From positions 1 to 64,000 of the forward strand of contig JALHMM010000023.1 of the NCBI GenBank assembly GCA_022844045.1: a stretch of DNA of 64,000 nucleotides, written 5' to 3'. The DNA comes from Reyranellaceae bacterium. GTDB taxonomy: Bacteria; Pseudomonadota; Alphaproteobacteria; Reyranellales; Reyranellaceae. Positions 25,951 to 34,216 of this stretch are shown one piece after another. Under the pieces are notes generated by a model. The model was given only the letters and a program-made list of their open reading frames with translations, did no database searches and was not told where the DNA came from. The translations under genes were made by a program, and so were the position numbers. Position 1 is the first letter of the stretch. Every line of letters begins with the position of its first letter.

Positions 25951-26316
25951 ATGTCGGCCGCCTTCGACGCCTGGCTGCGCGACACCTTCGCGCGCACCAA
26001 GGGCTTCACCGCGCTGCTGATCCTGGTGAAGCGCGACCGCGCCACGATCTGGCCGTTGGGTTCGTCCTACGCCAACGTGATCGGCAATGAGATGGCGTGG
26101 CGCGACTTCCGGGACATGCTCGACCGCTCGAAGCTGCAGTGGGACGCGGTCGCGATCTTTCCCGCCACGGCGCCCAACGGCGGCCCGCTGCCCGACGGCC
26201 AGGCGCGCTTTCGCCTGAAGCAGGCGCAGGATCGCCTGATCGAGGATCACGCCACGATCAACGAAGGCGCGTTCTTCGACCGCAAGGGCAGGCCGCTTCG
26301 ACTCGATCCGGCCTAG
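25951..26316 (+). CDS. Hypothetical protein, 121 aa
   Basis: Not recognised. A soluble 121-residue protein with an alternating pattern (FTALLILVKRDRATIWPLGS, then VAIFPATAPNGGPLPDG) suggesting a mixed alpha/beta fold. It starts one base after the preceding stop. Its TAG stop lies in a CTAG palindrome shared with the stop of the convergent lipoyl-carrier gene, so the two genes overlap by four bases at their 3' ends. A role with the lipoyl module next door is possible but unproven. Confidence 0.68.
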   Translation: MSAAFDAWLRDTFARTKGFTALLILVKRDRATIWPLGSSYANVIGNEMAWRDFRDMLDRSKLQWDAVAIFPATAPNGGPLPDGQARFRLKQAQDRLIEDHATINEGAFFDRKGRPLRLDPA

Positions 26317-26771
26317 CCGGCAGCGACGGCGCCCTCGCAGCCCTCGAACTCCTCCGCCGCCATCTTGGCGAGGAATGGCTCGATCGCCGCGGGTCCGTAG
26401 AGCAGCGCCGCGCTCGCCGCCGCCCAATCGTCGGGCCGCACCAGCACGAACCAGCCCTCGCCGTAGGGATCGCGATTGACCGGCGAGGGATCGTCCATCA
26501 GCTCTTCGTGGCTCTCGACCACCTCGCAGGCGAAGGCGATCTTGGCCGGGCCGACATACTTGCCGGCTTCGATCACGGCGCAGGCCTGGCCGGGCTCTAG
26601 GTGGCGATCGGCGCGCTTGGGCGTCGCGCCTACCACCTCGCCACCCATCGCGACGGCGATGCGGGTTGGGCCGACGCGTACCAACCCGTCCGCCTCAGGT
26701 CGGTACCACAGCATGTTCTCGGCGTCGTACCAGAGATCGTCGGGCAGCTCGCAGCCCTTCACATCGGCCAT
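26313..26771 (-). CDS. GcvH-like lipoyl-carrier protein, LbpA type
   Basis: A 152-residue protein with a GcvH-like lipoyl domain. It begins MADVKGCELPDDLWYD and has EAGKYVGPAK, where Lys71 aligns with the lipoylated lysine of GcvH, then DPYGEGWFVLVRP. The GC.LPDDL start and the GKYVGP context resemble LbpA, the lipoate-binding protein of sulfur-oxidising sHdr systems, more than GcvH of glycine cleavage. The usual Gly of SGE in the turn after the lysine is Cys (ACE). No gcvT/gcvP or hdr genes are in the window. A DsrE gene lies upstream on the same strand and a lipoate ligase beyond it. The repeat at 26792 lies just before its start. Confidence 0.8.
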   Translation of the reverse strand: MADVKGCELPDDLWYDAENMLWYRPEADGLVRVGPTRIAVAMGGEVVGATPKRADRHLEPGQACAVIEAGKYVGPAKIAFACEVVESHEELMDDPSPVNRDPYGEGWFVLVRPDDWAAASAALLYGPAAIEPFLAKMAAEEFEGCEGAVAAG

Positions 26772-26791
26772 GGTTCGCTTTCCGTCGCGAC

Positions 26792-26855
26792 GGTCATCCC
26801 GAGCACCGCGAGGGATCTAGGGTCGGCCTGGATCCCTCGCTACGCTCGGGACGAC
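26792..26855. repeat. Dispersed palindromic repeat between dsrE-type and lipoyl-carrier genes
   Basis: GGTCATCCCGAGC..GCGAGGGATC and GATCCCTCGCTACGCTCGGGACGAC form an imperfect long hairpin. It fills the 96-base gap between two co-directional genes and may lower or separate their expression. Confidence 0.75.
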
Positions 26856-26867
26856 AGCGAATGCGTG

Positions 26868-27242
26868 TCAGTAGGTCAGCACGCGGCAGTCTTCTTCCAT
26901 GATCTTCTGCACCAGATAGCCGGCTCCGACGAGTCCGGCGCATTCCGGGATCAGCTCGTCCTTGGTCATGTCGAAGAGCTCGAGGTTGTTGGAGCAGGCA
27001 TAGAGCTTGGCGCCGTTCTCGTGCGCCTCCTTGATGAAGTCGTAGACCGTGGTCTTGGCGCCAGCCTTGACGTGCAGGGTCTCGGCCACGCCGCGCTTGA
27101 GCAGCCGGCCGGCGGTGGCGGTGCAGATCACCTCGACCTCGTAGTCCATCGCTGCCGCGACGGCGGCCTGATAGAACGGCGCGCCCAGTTCCTCGCCGTT
27201 GCGCGGATCGGTGTTGACCATCACGATCACGAGCTTCTTCAT
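26868..27242 (-). CDS. DsrE-family sulfur-carrier-like protein
   Basis: A 124-residue protein of the DsrE/DsrF fold. It starts MKKLVIVMVNTDP and has a conserved cysteine in KLYACSNNLELFDM (Cys83), followed by ELIPECAGLVGAGYL (Cys101). Family members carry persulfide sulfur on the first of these cysteines; DsrE3-type proteins accompany LbpA and Hdr proteins in sulfur oxidisers. Its start codon is only 14 bases from the start of the divergent lipoate-ligase gene, so each promoter must lie within the other gene or further back. Confidence 0.85.
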   Translation of the reverse strand: MKKLVIVMVNTDPRNGEELGAPFYQAAVAAAMDYEVEVICTATAGRLLKRGVAETLHVKAGAKTTVYDFIKEAHENGAKLYACSNNLELFDMTKDELIPECAGLVGAGYLVQKIMEEDCRVLTY

Positions 27243-27256
27243 GGCCCGAGGCTAGC

Positions 27257-28363
27257 ATGTCTGCGCTGCGGGTGCTCGATTTCGGCTCCGTCTCGCCTGT
27301 CAAGTCGCTGGCGATATGGCACGGCGTCGCCGACGCCATGGGCGCGGCCGACGATCCCGTCATGACGCTGTCGAACCCCGACGCGCCCTATATCTGCGTC
27401 GGCTTCCACCAGGACGTGGCGCAGGAAGTCGACGAGGCATGGTGCGCGGCGGAGCACATGCCGGTCATCCGCCGCGAAGCCGGCGGCGGCGCCGTCCTGC
27501 TCGACGCGTCACATCTCTTTGTCCACTTCATCTATCCCCGCCAGCTGGCGGCGGGGCGCGCGGCCGCGCTCTATCCCCGCTTCATCGCGCCGCTGGTCGA
27601 GACCTACCGTTCGCTGGGCGTGGCCGCCGAGTACCGCGCCCTGAATGACATCCATGTCGATGGCCGCAAGATCGGCGGCTCGGCCATCGCGGCGATCGGC
27701 GAGGCCGTGGTGTTCGCCGGCATGATCCTGTTCGACTTCGATGCTGAGCGCATGGCGCGGGCGCTACGGGTGCCGTCGGAGAAGTTCCGCGACAAGCTGC
27801 GGACCTCGCTGGCCGACTACATCACCAGCCTGTGCCGCGAGTTGGGCACCCCGCCATCGCGCGAGCGCGTGATCGAGACTTTGCTGAGCCACCTGTCGCG
27901 GACCCTTGACGCCGATCCGAAGCGGAGCGAGGCCCGCGAGGACGAGCGAATGGCCATCGAACGGCGCGCGGTGTCGCTTCTCGACCCGGATTGGACGCAT
28001 AAGCGCGGACGGCGCGCGATTGCCGAGGGCGTGAAGCTCATGGCTGGCGCGGCGCTGGTCGAGATCGACTGGAAGGCGCCGGGTGGACTATTGCGGCTGC
28101 GGGCGCTGGCGCGCGATGGCGTGCTGGTCGATCTGGATCTCGCCGGCGACTTCACCTGCTTGCCGATCGACGGGCCTGCAAGGCTTGCGGCGGCCCTGCA
28201 TGGGCTGCGGCTCGACTCGCCGGACCTGCCGGCGCGGATCGACCACCACATCGCCGCGCTGGGGCTCGACATGCCGGGGGTCGGCGGCGGCGATCTCGCG
28301 GCCGCGCTGATCAGTGGCGTACCCGAATGGGCGGCACGGGCGCCTCTTGCGCCCTCACCTTAG
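27257..28363 (+). CDS. Lipoate-protein ligase (LplA-like)
   Basis: A 368-residue enzyme that adenylates lipoate and transfers it to a carrier lysine. Family motifs are RREAGGGAVLLD (the RRxSGGGAV loop), NDIHVDGRKIGGSA with the conserved lysine, and a C-terminal accessory domain (from about 230, RRAIAEGVKLMAG onward), which suggests that it can activate free lipoate. It stands divergent to the DsrE-like gene and one gene away from the lipoyl carrier, its probable target. Ligases of this type with LbpA and DsrE are known from sHdr clusters; here the oxidoreductase genes are absent. Confidence 0.85.
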   Translation: MSALRVLDFGSVSPVKSLAIWHGVADAMGAADDPVMTLSNPDAPYICVGFHQDVAQEVDEAWCAAEHMPVIRREAGGGAVLLDASHLFVHFIYPRQLAAGRAAALYPRFIAPLVETYRSLGVAAEYRALNDIHVDGRKIGGSAIAAIGEAVVFAGMILFDFDAERMARALRVPSEKFRDKLRTSLADYITSLCRELGTPPSRERVIETLLSHLSRTLDADPKRSEAREDERMAIERRAVSLLDPDWTHKRGRRAIAEGVKLMAGAALVEIDWKAPGGLLRLRALARDGVLVDLDLAGDFTCLPIDGPARLAAALHGLRLDSPDLPARIDHHIAALGLDMPGVGGGDLAAALISGVPEWAARAPLAPSP

Positions 28364-28487
28364 GCGCGGCTTTCCCGGGCAAACGAATTACGCCATCTTT
28401 GCCGCCGCATGCAAAGACGGTGAAGATGATAGTTGCTGGCGATCTCGATCTGGCGCCCAAGGAATTCGGCTTACAGGAATCGCAACG

Positions 28488-29444
28488 ATGACGGGCGCCT
28501 ACTCGCTGGCCGGGAAGAAGGTCTATGTCGCCGGCCACACTGGCATGGTTGGTGGCGCGTTGCTGCGGCGGTTGGCGGGCGAGTCCTGTACCGTGGTGAC
28601 CGCCACCCGTGCCGAAGTCGATCTGCGGCACCAGGCGGCTGTCTTCGACTGGATGCGGCGCGTTCGTCCGCAATGCGTGATCGTCGCCGCCGCGACCGTA
28701 GGCGGCATCCTCGCCAATTCCACGCGCCCGGCGGAGTTCCTCTACGACAACCTCTCCATCGGCAGCAATCTGATCGAGGCGGCGCGCGTCGCTGGGGTCG
28801 AGAAGCTGCTCTACCTGGGCTCGACCTGTATCTATCCGCGCCTGGCGCCACAGCCGATCGCTGAAGAATCGTTGCTGACCGGTCCGCTCGAACCCACCAA
28901 CGAATGGTACGGCATCGCCAAGATCGCGGGCCTGAAGCTATGCGCTGCCTACCGACGCCAGTACGGCTGCGACTTCATCGCGGCGCAACCCACCAATCTC
29001 TACGGCGCTGGCGACAACTTCAATCTCACCACCGCGCACGTCATCCCGGCGCTCATGGCGAAGATCCACGCGGCCAAATCGAGCAACGCGCCCGCCGTGG
29101 AGTTGTGGGGCACGGGGACCCCGCTGCGCGAATTCCTCCATGTCGACGATCTCGCCGATGCGCTGGTTTTCCTGGTGACCCGCTACTCCGACGAGATGCA
29201 CATCAACATTGGCTCGGGCGAAGAGATCTCGATCGGCGACTTGGCCTCGACCCTCGCCGAGGTCATCGGTTTTGGCGGCGCGTTACGCTACGACCGCGGC
29301 AAGCCGGACGGAACGCCGCGCAAGCTGGTCGACTCGACGCGGCTCAGATCCATGGGGTGGCGCGCCTCGACATCGCTGCGCGACGGGCTGGCAAGAACCT
29401 ACGCCTGGTACCTGCGGCACCTCGGCGTCGACATACGCGCCTGA
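28488..29444 (+). CDS. GDP-L-fucose synthase-like epimerase/reductase
   Basis: A 318-residue short-chain (extended SDR) enzyme. NADP-binding start VYVAGHTGMVGGALLRRL, LYLGSTCIYP (Ser), and NEWYGIAKIAGLKLC with the YxxxK active site match GDP-4-keto-6-deoxy-mannose epimerase/reductase (Fcl/WcaG). The ATG at 28488 gives the family N-terminus; an earlier in-frame start at 28314 would add 58 unrelated residues. No other sugar-nucleotide or glycosyltransferase genes are close, so the product may be used in a surface polysaccharide made elsewhere. Confidence 0.87.
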   Translation: MTGAYSLAGKKVYVAGHTGMVGGALLRRLAGESCTVVTATRAEVDLRHQAAVFDWMRRVRPQCVIVAAATVGGILANSTRPAEFLYDNLSIGSNLIEAARVAGVEKLLYLGSTCIYPRLAPQPIAEESLLTGPLEPTNEWYGIAKIAGLKLCAAYRRQYGCDFIAAQPTNLYGAGDNFNLTTAHVIPALMAKIHAAKSSNAPAVELWGTGTPLREFLHVDDLADALVFLVTRYSDEMHINIGSGEEISIGDLASTLAEVIGFGGALRYDRGKPDGTPRKLVDSTRLRSMGWRASTSLRDGLARTYAWYLRHLGVDIRA

Positions 29445-29447
29445 GCG

Positions 29448-31031
29448 TCAGTTGCCCTTCTTCTGGATGTTCCAGAACACCGCCGCCGGGCCCGGCAGCC
29501 AGCCGTTGACGCTGTCCTTGCGATAGGCGCCGAAGGCCTTGTACTGGCCGACGACGAGGAAATGCGCCTGCTCCATCACGCGGTCCTGGATCTTGAACGC
29601 CAGGTCCTTCTTGGCCGCCTCGTCGGTCGCGCGCGAATAGTCAGCGCGCAGCTTCTCGAGCGCCTCGTCGCACGGCCAGCCGAACCATGCCTTGTCGCAG
29701 CCGCCATGGGTGAAGGCGTTGGCCACCGGGTTGGCGGCGTCGACCGCCACCGTGGTGGTGAAGAACATGTTCCAGCCGCCCTGCGCCGGCGGCTCCTTCT
29801 TGGCTCGGCGCGACACCACCGACTGCCAGTCCATCGACTGCATGTCGACCTTGAAGCCCGCCCGCTCGAGCTGAGCCTTGGCCACCGGCGCGAGGCGGTT
29901 CGAGGACTGCAGGTCGGTCTGATGCATCAGCACGATGGGCGTGCCGTCGTAGCCCGACTCCTTCAGGAGCGCGCGCGCTTTCTCGAGGTTTGGCTTGAGC
30001 AGCAGATCGCCATAGGTCTTGGTGTGCGGGTTGCCGCAGGTCAGCGGCGCGTTGCACTCGAAGTAGATGTCCTTGTCGCCGACCTGAGCCTCGAGATAGT
30101 CGATCTGCGCCGTGGCGTAGAACGCCGCCAGCCGCGCCTTCACGTTGTTGAAGGGCGGATGCAGGTGATTGAAGCGGCCGATGATCTGGCTGCCCAGTGG
30201 ATTCCAGCCATAGAGCGCGATGTTCTTGTCCTTCTGCAGGATCGGGAACAGGTCGGGCGGTGGCACCTCGATGATATCGACCTCGCCGGCGAGCAGCGCG
30301 TTGACCGCGGTGAGCGGATCGGGGATCGCCAGCCATTCTACGCGGTCGACCTTGGCCACCTTGCCGCCGGCCATGCCCGAGGGCGGCTCGTTGCGCGGCC
30401 TGTACTTCGGGTTCTTGACGTAGACGACCTTGTCGCCCGGCTTCCAGTCCTTGCCGCTGAAGATGAACGGACCGGAGCCGGTGAAATCCTTGATCTGCTG
30501 GTTCGACGGCGTCGCCGCGACGCGTGCCGGCATGATGAAAGGCACCAGGGAGCTCGGCTTGCCCAGCGTCTCAATCACCAGGCCGTAGGGCTCCTTGAGC
30601 ACCAGCTTGAAGCTCTTGGCGTCGATCGCCGTGATCTCGGCGACGCGTGTCCACAGCTGCTGGGCCATCGAATCGCGATCGGCCCACCGCTTGAGCGAAG
30701 CGACGACATCGGCCGATGTCACCGGCTGGCCGTCATGGAACTCCAGCCCGTCGCGCAGGGTGAAGGTCCAGGTGAGCTTGTCGTCGCTCATCGTCCACTT
30801 TTCGGCCATCTGCGGGCGGATCTCGAGCTTCTCGTCCTGGCCCAGCAGCGTGTCGTAGATCAGGTAGCCGTGGTTGCGCGTGATGTAGGCGGTGGTCCAG
30901 ATCGGATCGAGGATCTTCAGGTCCGAGTGCGCGACGACCCGTAGCGTCGTTTGCGCCTGCGCCGCGACGGCGAGCGTCAGCGCTATCGCGCCGGCCGCGG
31001 CCGATCGCACGACATTCCCGATGAACGACAT
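29448..31031 (-). CDS. Peptide/nickel-type ABC solute-binding protein (family 5), copy 3
   Basis: A 527-residue paralog of the genes at 10703 and 12612. The signal peptide ends near AQA-QT (residue 27). LDPIWTTAYITRNHGYLIYDTLLG and WTFTLRDGLEFHDGQPVTSADV follow the same pattern, and the C-terminus is FWNIQKKGN. GGAG lies 8 nt before the ATG. It is convergent with the fucose-synthase-like gene, with only three bases between the stops. No permease genes are adjacent. Confidence 0.9.
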   Translation of the reverse strand: MSFIGNVVRSAAAGAIALTLAVAAQAQTTLRVVAHSDLKILDPIWTTAYITRNHGYLIYDTLLGQDEKLEIRPQMAEKWTMSDDKLTWTFTLRDGLEFHDGQPVTSADVVASLKRWADRDSMAQQLWTRVAEITAIDAKSFKLVLKEPYGLVIETLGKPSSLVPFIMPARVAATPSNQQIKDFTGSGPFIFSGKDWKPGDKVVYVKNPKYRPRNEPPSGMAGGKVAKVDRVEWLAIPDPLTAVNALLAGEVDIIEVPPPDLFPILQKDKNIALYGWNPLGSQIIGRFNHLHPPFNNVKARLAAFYATAQIDYLEAQVGDKDIYFECNAPLTCGNPHTKTYGDLLLKPNLEKARALLKESGYDGTPIVLMHQTDLQSSNRLAPVAKAQLERAGFKVDMQSMDWQSVVSRRAKKEPPAQGGWNMFFTTTVAVDAANPVANAFTHGGCDKAWFGWPCDEALEKLRADYSRATDEAAKKDLAFKIQDRVMEQAHFLVVGQYKAFGAYRKDSVNGWLPGPAAVFWNIQKKGN

Positions 31032-31114
31032 GGTCCGTCTCCTGTCGTGGTGCCTCATCAGGACGATATCAGGCTGATGCCCTGTGGCCACGTCCAATAT
31101 GGGGCCGGCGCCGA

Positions 31115-31573
31115 TCATCGCTGTCGGGCGTCGTCACTCCACACCACATCCGTGATGTCCGGTGAGGACTCCAGCAGGCGACGAAGCGCGTCGGTCGTCC
31201 GGTCCAAAGCGGGCTTCGTGTCGACGCGCTTGAGCAAGCGCTGAAGAAATCCCGGTTCGGCGGCCACGAATACAACGAACTCGGTGGCATCATCGACCTG
31301 CGTCGCCCCGACGGCCTGTCCCTCGCCATCCTCTTCCGTGGGGTCGTCGATCGGGCCGCACCCGATCCAGAGCGGGAAGCCATCGTTCTTTATGCTCACG
31401 AGCCATCCCCAGTCCTCGTTGAGGATCCCGGTGGTCTGAACGCCGAAACGCGGCAGACCATCGCGAACGAACTCCGCCAGGCGCTTTCCCCAGCAATTCG
31501 CATTCACGATCTCGTCGTCTTCGTTCGGATACTTCGGGAACGCTTTCGACCTGAAATTGACTGTCGTCTTCAT
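31115..31573 (-). CDS. Hypothetical protein, 152 aa
   Basis: Not assigned to a named family. The protein begins MKTTVNFRSKAFPKYPNEDD and contains NEDWGWLVSIKNDGFPLWIGCG, then a C-terminal helix ending DITDVVWSDDARQR. No signal peptide or membrane segment is seen. The pattern looks like small conserved proteins of unknown function that often sit alone in genomes of this group. The ATG at 31573 is preferred because upstream codons to 31747 overlap the opposite promoter region of the alcohol dehydrogenase. Confidence 0.65.
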   Translation of the reverse strand: MKTTVNFRSKAFPKYPNEDDEIVNANCWGKRLAEFVRDGLPRFGVQTTGILNEDWGWLVSIKNDGFPLWIGCGPIDDPTEEDGEGQAVGATQVDDATEFVVFVAAEPGFLQRLLKRVDTKPALDRTTDALRRLLESSPDITDVVWSDDARQR

Positions 31574-31745
31574 GGTGTAGCCGCGGATACGGGGATAGGT
31601 GGCACCTGGATAGTATGCGAGGCGAGCAATCTGGACCAACGGGACAGCGGGAGTCGGCGGGACGTCAAACCGCTTGCATGCGTCGTGTCGCCGCCGCAGG
31701 CTCGCGCCGCTCGGCATGACAACCGGCAAGAGACGGGAGGAACGC

Positions 31746-32915
31746 ATGGCGACGAGTGGCGTCTATCGCTATCCACACATGGATCAGGTGGTGTTCGGCA
31801 AACCCTCCGCCGAGGCGATGGCCGAGGAAACGGCGCGTATCGGCGCCAACAAGGTCTTCATCGTCGCCAGCGGCACGCTCAACCGCACCACAGATGTGGT
31901 CAGGAACGTCGCCGGCAAGCTGGGCAACCGCCACGCCGGCACCTGGGATCGCATCGCCGCGCACACGCCGCGCACAGATTGCGTCGCCGCCGCCAACGCG
32001 GCGCGCGAGGCCGGCGCCGATCTGATCGCCACGGTGGGCGGCGGCTCGGTGACCGACGCGGGCAAGATGATCCAGCTTTGTCTCGCCAACGACGTGACGA
32101 GGCCGGAGCAGCTCGACGACTACAAGCGCGTCACCAACGCCGATCCGCCGACGCGCAAGCCGGTGAAAGCGCCAACGGTGCGCCAAGTCGCCGTGCCGAC
32201 CACGCTGTCAGCCGGTGAGTTCAACGCCGGCGCGGGCTGCACCGACACCGCGACGAAGAAGAAGGAATCGTACTTCCATCCGCTGCACGTGCCGCGTGTC
32301 GTGATCCTCGATTCCGCGGCCACGGTGCACACGCCGCTCTGGCTGTTCCTGTCGAGCGGCATCCGCGCCGTCGACCACGCGGCGGAGGACATCTGCTCGC
32401 CGCGCTGCAACGCCTATTCCGAAGCCGCCGACATCCACGCGCTGAAGCTGCTGAGCCGCGGCCTGCGCGGCGTGAAGGCCAATGAGTCCGACATGGCCGC
32501 AAGGCTCGATTGCCTGATGGGCATGTGGCTCTCGGTGGTGGGATCGCAGGCCGGCGTCGACAAGGGCGCCAGCCACGCCATCGGCCATATCCTCGGCGGC
32601 ACCGCCGGCGTGCCGCATGGCTACACCTCGTGCGTGATGCTGCCCTACGTGATGCGCTGGAACAAATCGGTGAACGCCGAGCGTCAGGCGCTGGTCAGCG
32701 AGGCGCTGGGCCGACCCGGTGTCGATGCCGGCGATGCTTTGCACGAGCTGATCAGCGGGCTCGGCCTGCCGCGCACCTTGAAGGACGTCGGCGTCGAGCC
32801 AGGCCAGTTCGACCTGCTGGCCGAGAACACGATGCACGATCGCTGGACCTACACCAACCCGCGCAAGATCAACGGGCCCGGCGACATCAAGGCGATCCTC
32901 GAGATGGCGGCCTGA
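31746..32915 (+). CDS. Iron-containing alcohol dehydrogenase / maleylacetate reductase-like
   Basis: A 389-residue group III dehydrogenase. It has the nucleotide-binding TVGGGSVTDAGK and metal-ligand motifs AVDHAAED (Asp, His) and DKGASHAIGHILGGTAGVPHG (two His). Maleylacetate reductases and bacterial iron alcohol dehydrogenases share these. GGGAGG lies 6 nt before the ATG. No aromatic-catabolism genes are nearby, so the substrate is open. It stands alone on this strand, divergent from the 152-aa hypothetical gene. Confidence 0.87.
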   Translation: MATSGVYRYPHMDQVVFGKPSAEAMAEETARIGANKVFIVASGTLNRTTDVVRNVAGKLGNRHAGTWDRIAAHTPRTDCVAAANAAREAGADLIATVGGGSVTDAGKMIQLCLANDVTRPEQLDDYKRVTNADPPTRKPVKAPTVRQVAVPTTLSAGEFNAGAGCTDTATKKKESYFHPLHVPRVVILDSAATVHTPLWLFLSSGIRAVDHAAEDICSPRCNAYSEAADIHALKLLSRGLRGVKANESDMAARLDCLMGMWLSVVGSQAGVDKGASHAIGHILGGTAGVPHGYTSCVMLPYVMRWNKSVNAERQALVSEALGRPGVDAGDALHELISGLGLPRTLKDVGVEPGQFDLLAENTMHDRWTYTNPRKINGPGDIKAILEMAA

Positions 32916-32967
32916 CGCGACGGCGCCCCGCCGATGATCATCGCCGAGGCGCCGCGTACCCGACTAG

Positions 32968-33348
32968 CTACTGGTAGATCGGCTGGCGATAGTAGGGGGT
33001 CGGATAGTAGTAGTACCGTCGATCAGGCGAGGCGCCCGGCCCACCGCGCGGGCCCGGCGGGTTTTCCCAGTTCGTGCCTGGACCACCGCGCGCGCCCGGC
33101 GGGTTGTCGTCGCGGTCACCCCAGTAGTCGCGTCCGTAGCGCGGGGCGTAGTATTGGGGCGCGTGGTAGTAGCGCGGCGGCTCCTGCCACACCCAGCGAC
33201 GGCCATCCCAGCGATAGTCGGTCTTCTCTACGGCCGTCCTATCGCTATTGATGGGCATCAAAGGGCCCGCGGCCAGCACCGGCGCCGCGCTAAAAGCGAT
33301 CAAGGCCGCGCCGGCGCCGGCAAGCAGAATCTTCTTCATCGAGGTCAT
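32968..33348 (-). CDS. Small secreted Tyr/Pro/Gly-rich protein
   Basis: A 126-residue protein with a signal peptide (MTSMKKILLAGAGAALIAFS, cut near VLA-AG, residue 27). The mature part has a WDGRRWVWQEPPRYY block, then a low-complexity tail rich in Tyr, Pro, Arg and Gly with two near-repeats (NPPGARGGPG and NPPGPRGGPG). Nothing catalytic is visible. It may be an envelope or matrix protein. GGGAG lies about 9 nt before the start. Confidence 0.7.
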   Translation of the reverse strand: MTSMKKILLAGAGAALIAFSAAPVLAAGPLMPINSDRTAVEKTDYRWDGRRWVWQEPPRYYHAPQYYAPRYGRDYWGDRDDNPPGARGGPGTNWENPPGPRGGPGASPDRRYYYYPTPYYRQPIYQ

Positions 33349-33595
33349 GGGACAACTCCCTTTCTACTGCCCGCTGCTCGCGAGCGATCAGGAGATAAAT
33401 GGTGATGGAGGCGATGGGGTTGCTGGCAGCAAGGGGGCATTTGCGTGTCGAAGCGTGACGGATGAGTCGCCACGTTGCCGCCGCAAGTGCCTTATTCATG
33501 CGTAATCGGGACGCGACGGCTCGGCCAGTCGCCAAACGAAAAGGCCGCGCTGGCGGGCCGAAACTTTTCCGAGGCGCCGTCGTGAGCGCCGTGCC

Positions 33596-34216
33596 TCAAT
33601 CGCGAAAGAACACCGCGCGCGTGCGCCACTGGCCGTCGTCGCCGCGACAGGCGATGCCGCTTATCGTCTCGCGACGCGCGCCGATGGTCTCGACACGCTC
33701 GTATTCGCGGCAGAACTGGTCGCTTTGGTTCTTGAAGGTGCGTGTCGGCTTCACCATTCCCGAGGCGCCGCTGTCGGGGTTTTCCCAGCTTACCGGCGTG
33801 CCGCTCACCTGCGTTTCAAGCGCGCGCCGCAGCGTCGCCTCGGCCAACGCCGTATCGCGCGCGCGCTGTTCGCTCGCCAGCTCGAAGTTGCGCCGCGCGA
33901 GGAATTCGCCCGTGCCGAAGCCCAGGCCGGCGCCGATCAGCAGCGCGACGCTCGCGGCGATGGCGGCATGCGGCGCGAAGCGTCGCCAACTCGTGACGGA
34001 ACGCTCCGTGAAGTCGGGCTGGGGCAGTGGCGGCAGATTGCCATGTGTGGCCGGAGCCAGCGCCGCGTGCAGCAAGGCGCCACTGCCGGCGAAGGCCTGC
34101 AGGCGTTCGGCGAGGCGTGTATCGCGCGCGAGATCGGCTTCGAGCGCCTCGGCTTCGGCGCCGGCGAGCTCGCCGTCGAGATAGGCCAGCAGGGTGGCGT
34201 CGTCGTATGTCGTCAT
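33596..34216 (-). CDS. Anti-sigma factor fused to a surface-antigen-type domain
   Basis: A 206-residue protein. Residues 1-55 form a short cytosolic anti-sigma-like part (DDATLLAYLDGELAGAEAEA), without the zinc HxxxCxxC motif. One membrane helix follows (about 82-102), then a periplasmic domain from about 140: SWENPDSGASGMV, a CREYE motif and ACRGDDGQW. That last pattern resembles the RT0821/Lpp0805 surface protein family. The same domain pattern occurs alone in the secreted protein at 35435. The ATG overlaps the stop of the sigma-factor gene (ATGA), so the pair is translationally coupled. Confidence 0.75.
   Translation of the reverse strand: MTTYDDATLLAYLDGELAGAEAEALEADLARDTRLAERLQAFAGSGALLHAALAPATHGNLPPLPQPDFTERSVTSWRRFAPHAAIAASVALLIGAGLGFGTGEFLARRNFELASEQRARDTALAEATLRRALETQVSGTPVSWENPDSGASGMVKPTRTFKNQSDQFCREYERVETIGARRETISGIACRGDDGQWRTRAVFFRD

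Noticed and set aside
26313-26771. Glycine-cleavage H protein
   Set aside because: No gcvT or gcvP is nearby, the N-terminus and the GKYVGP context fit LbpA-type carriers better, and DsrE and ligase genes adjoin.
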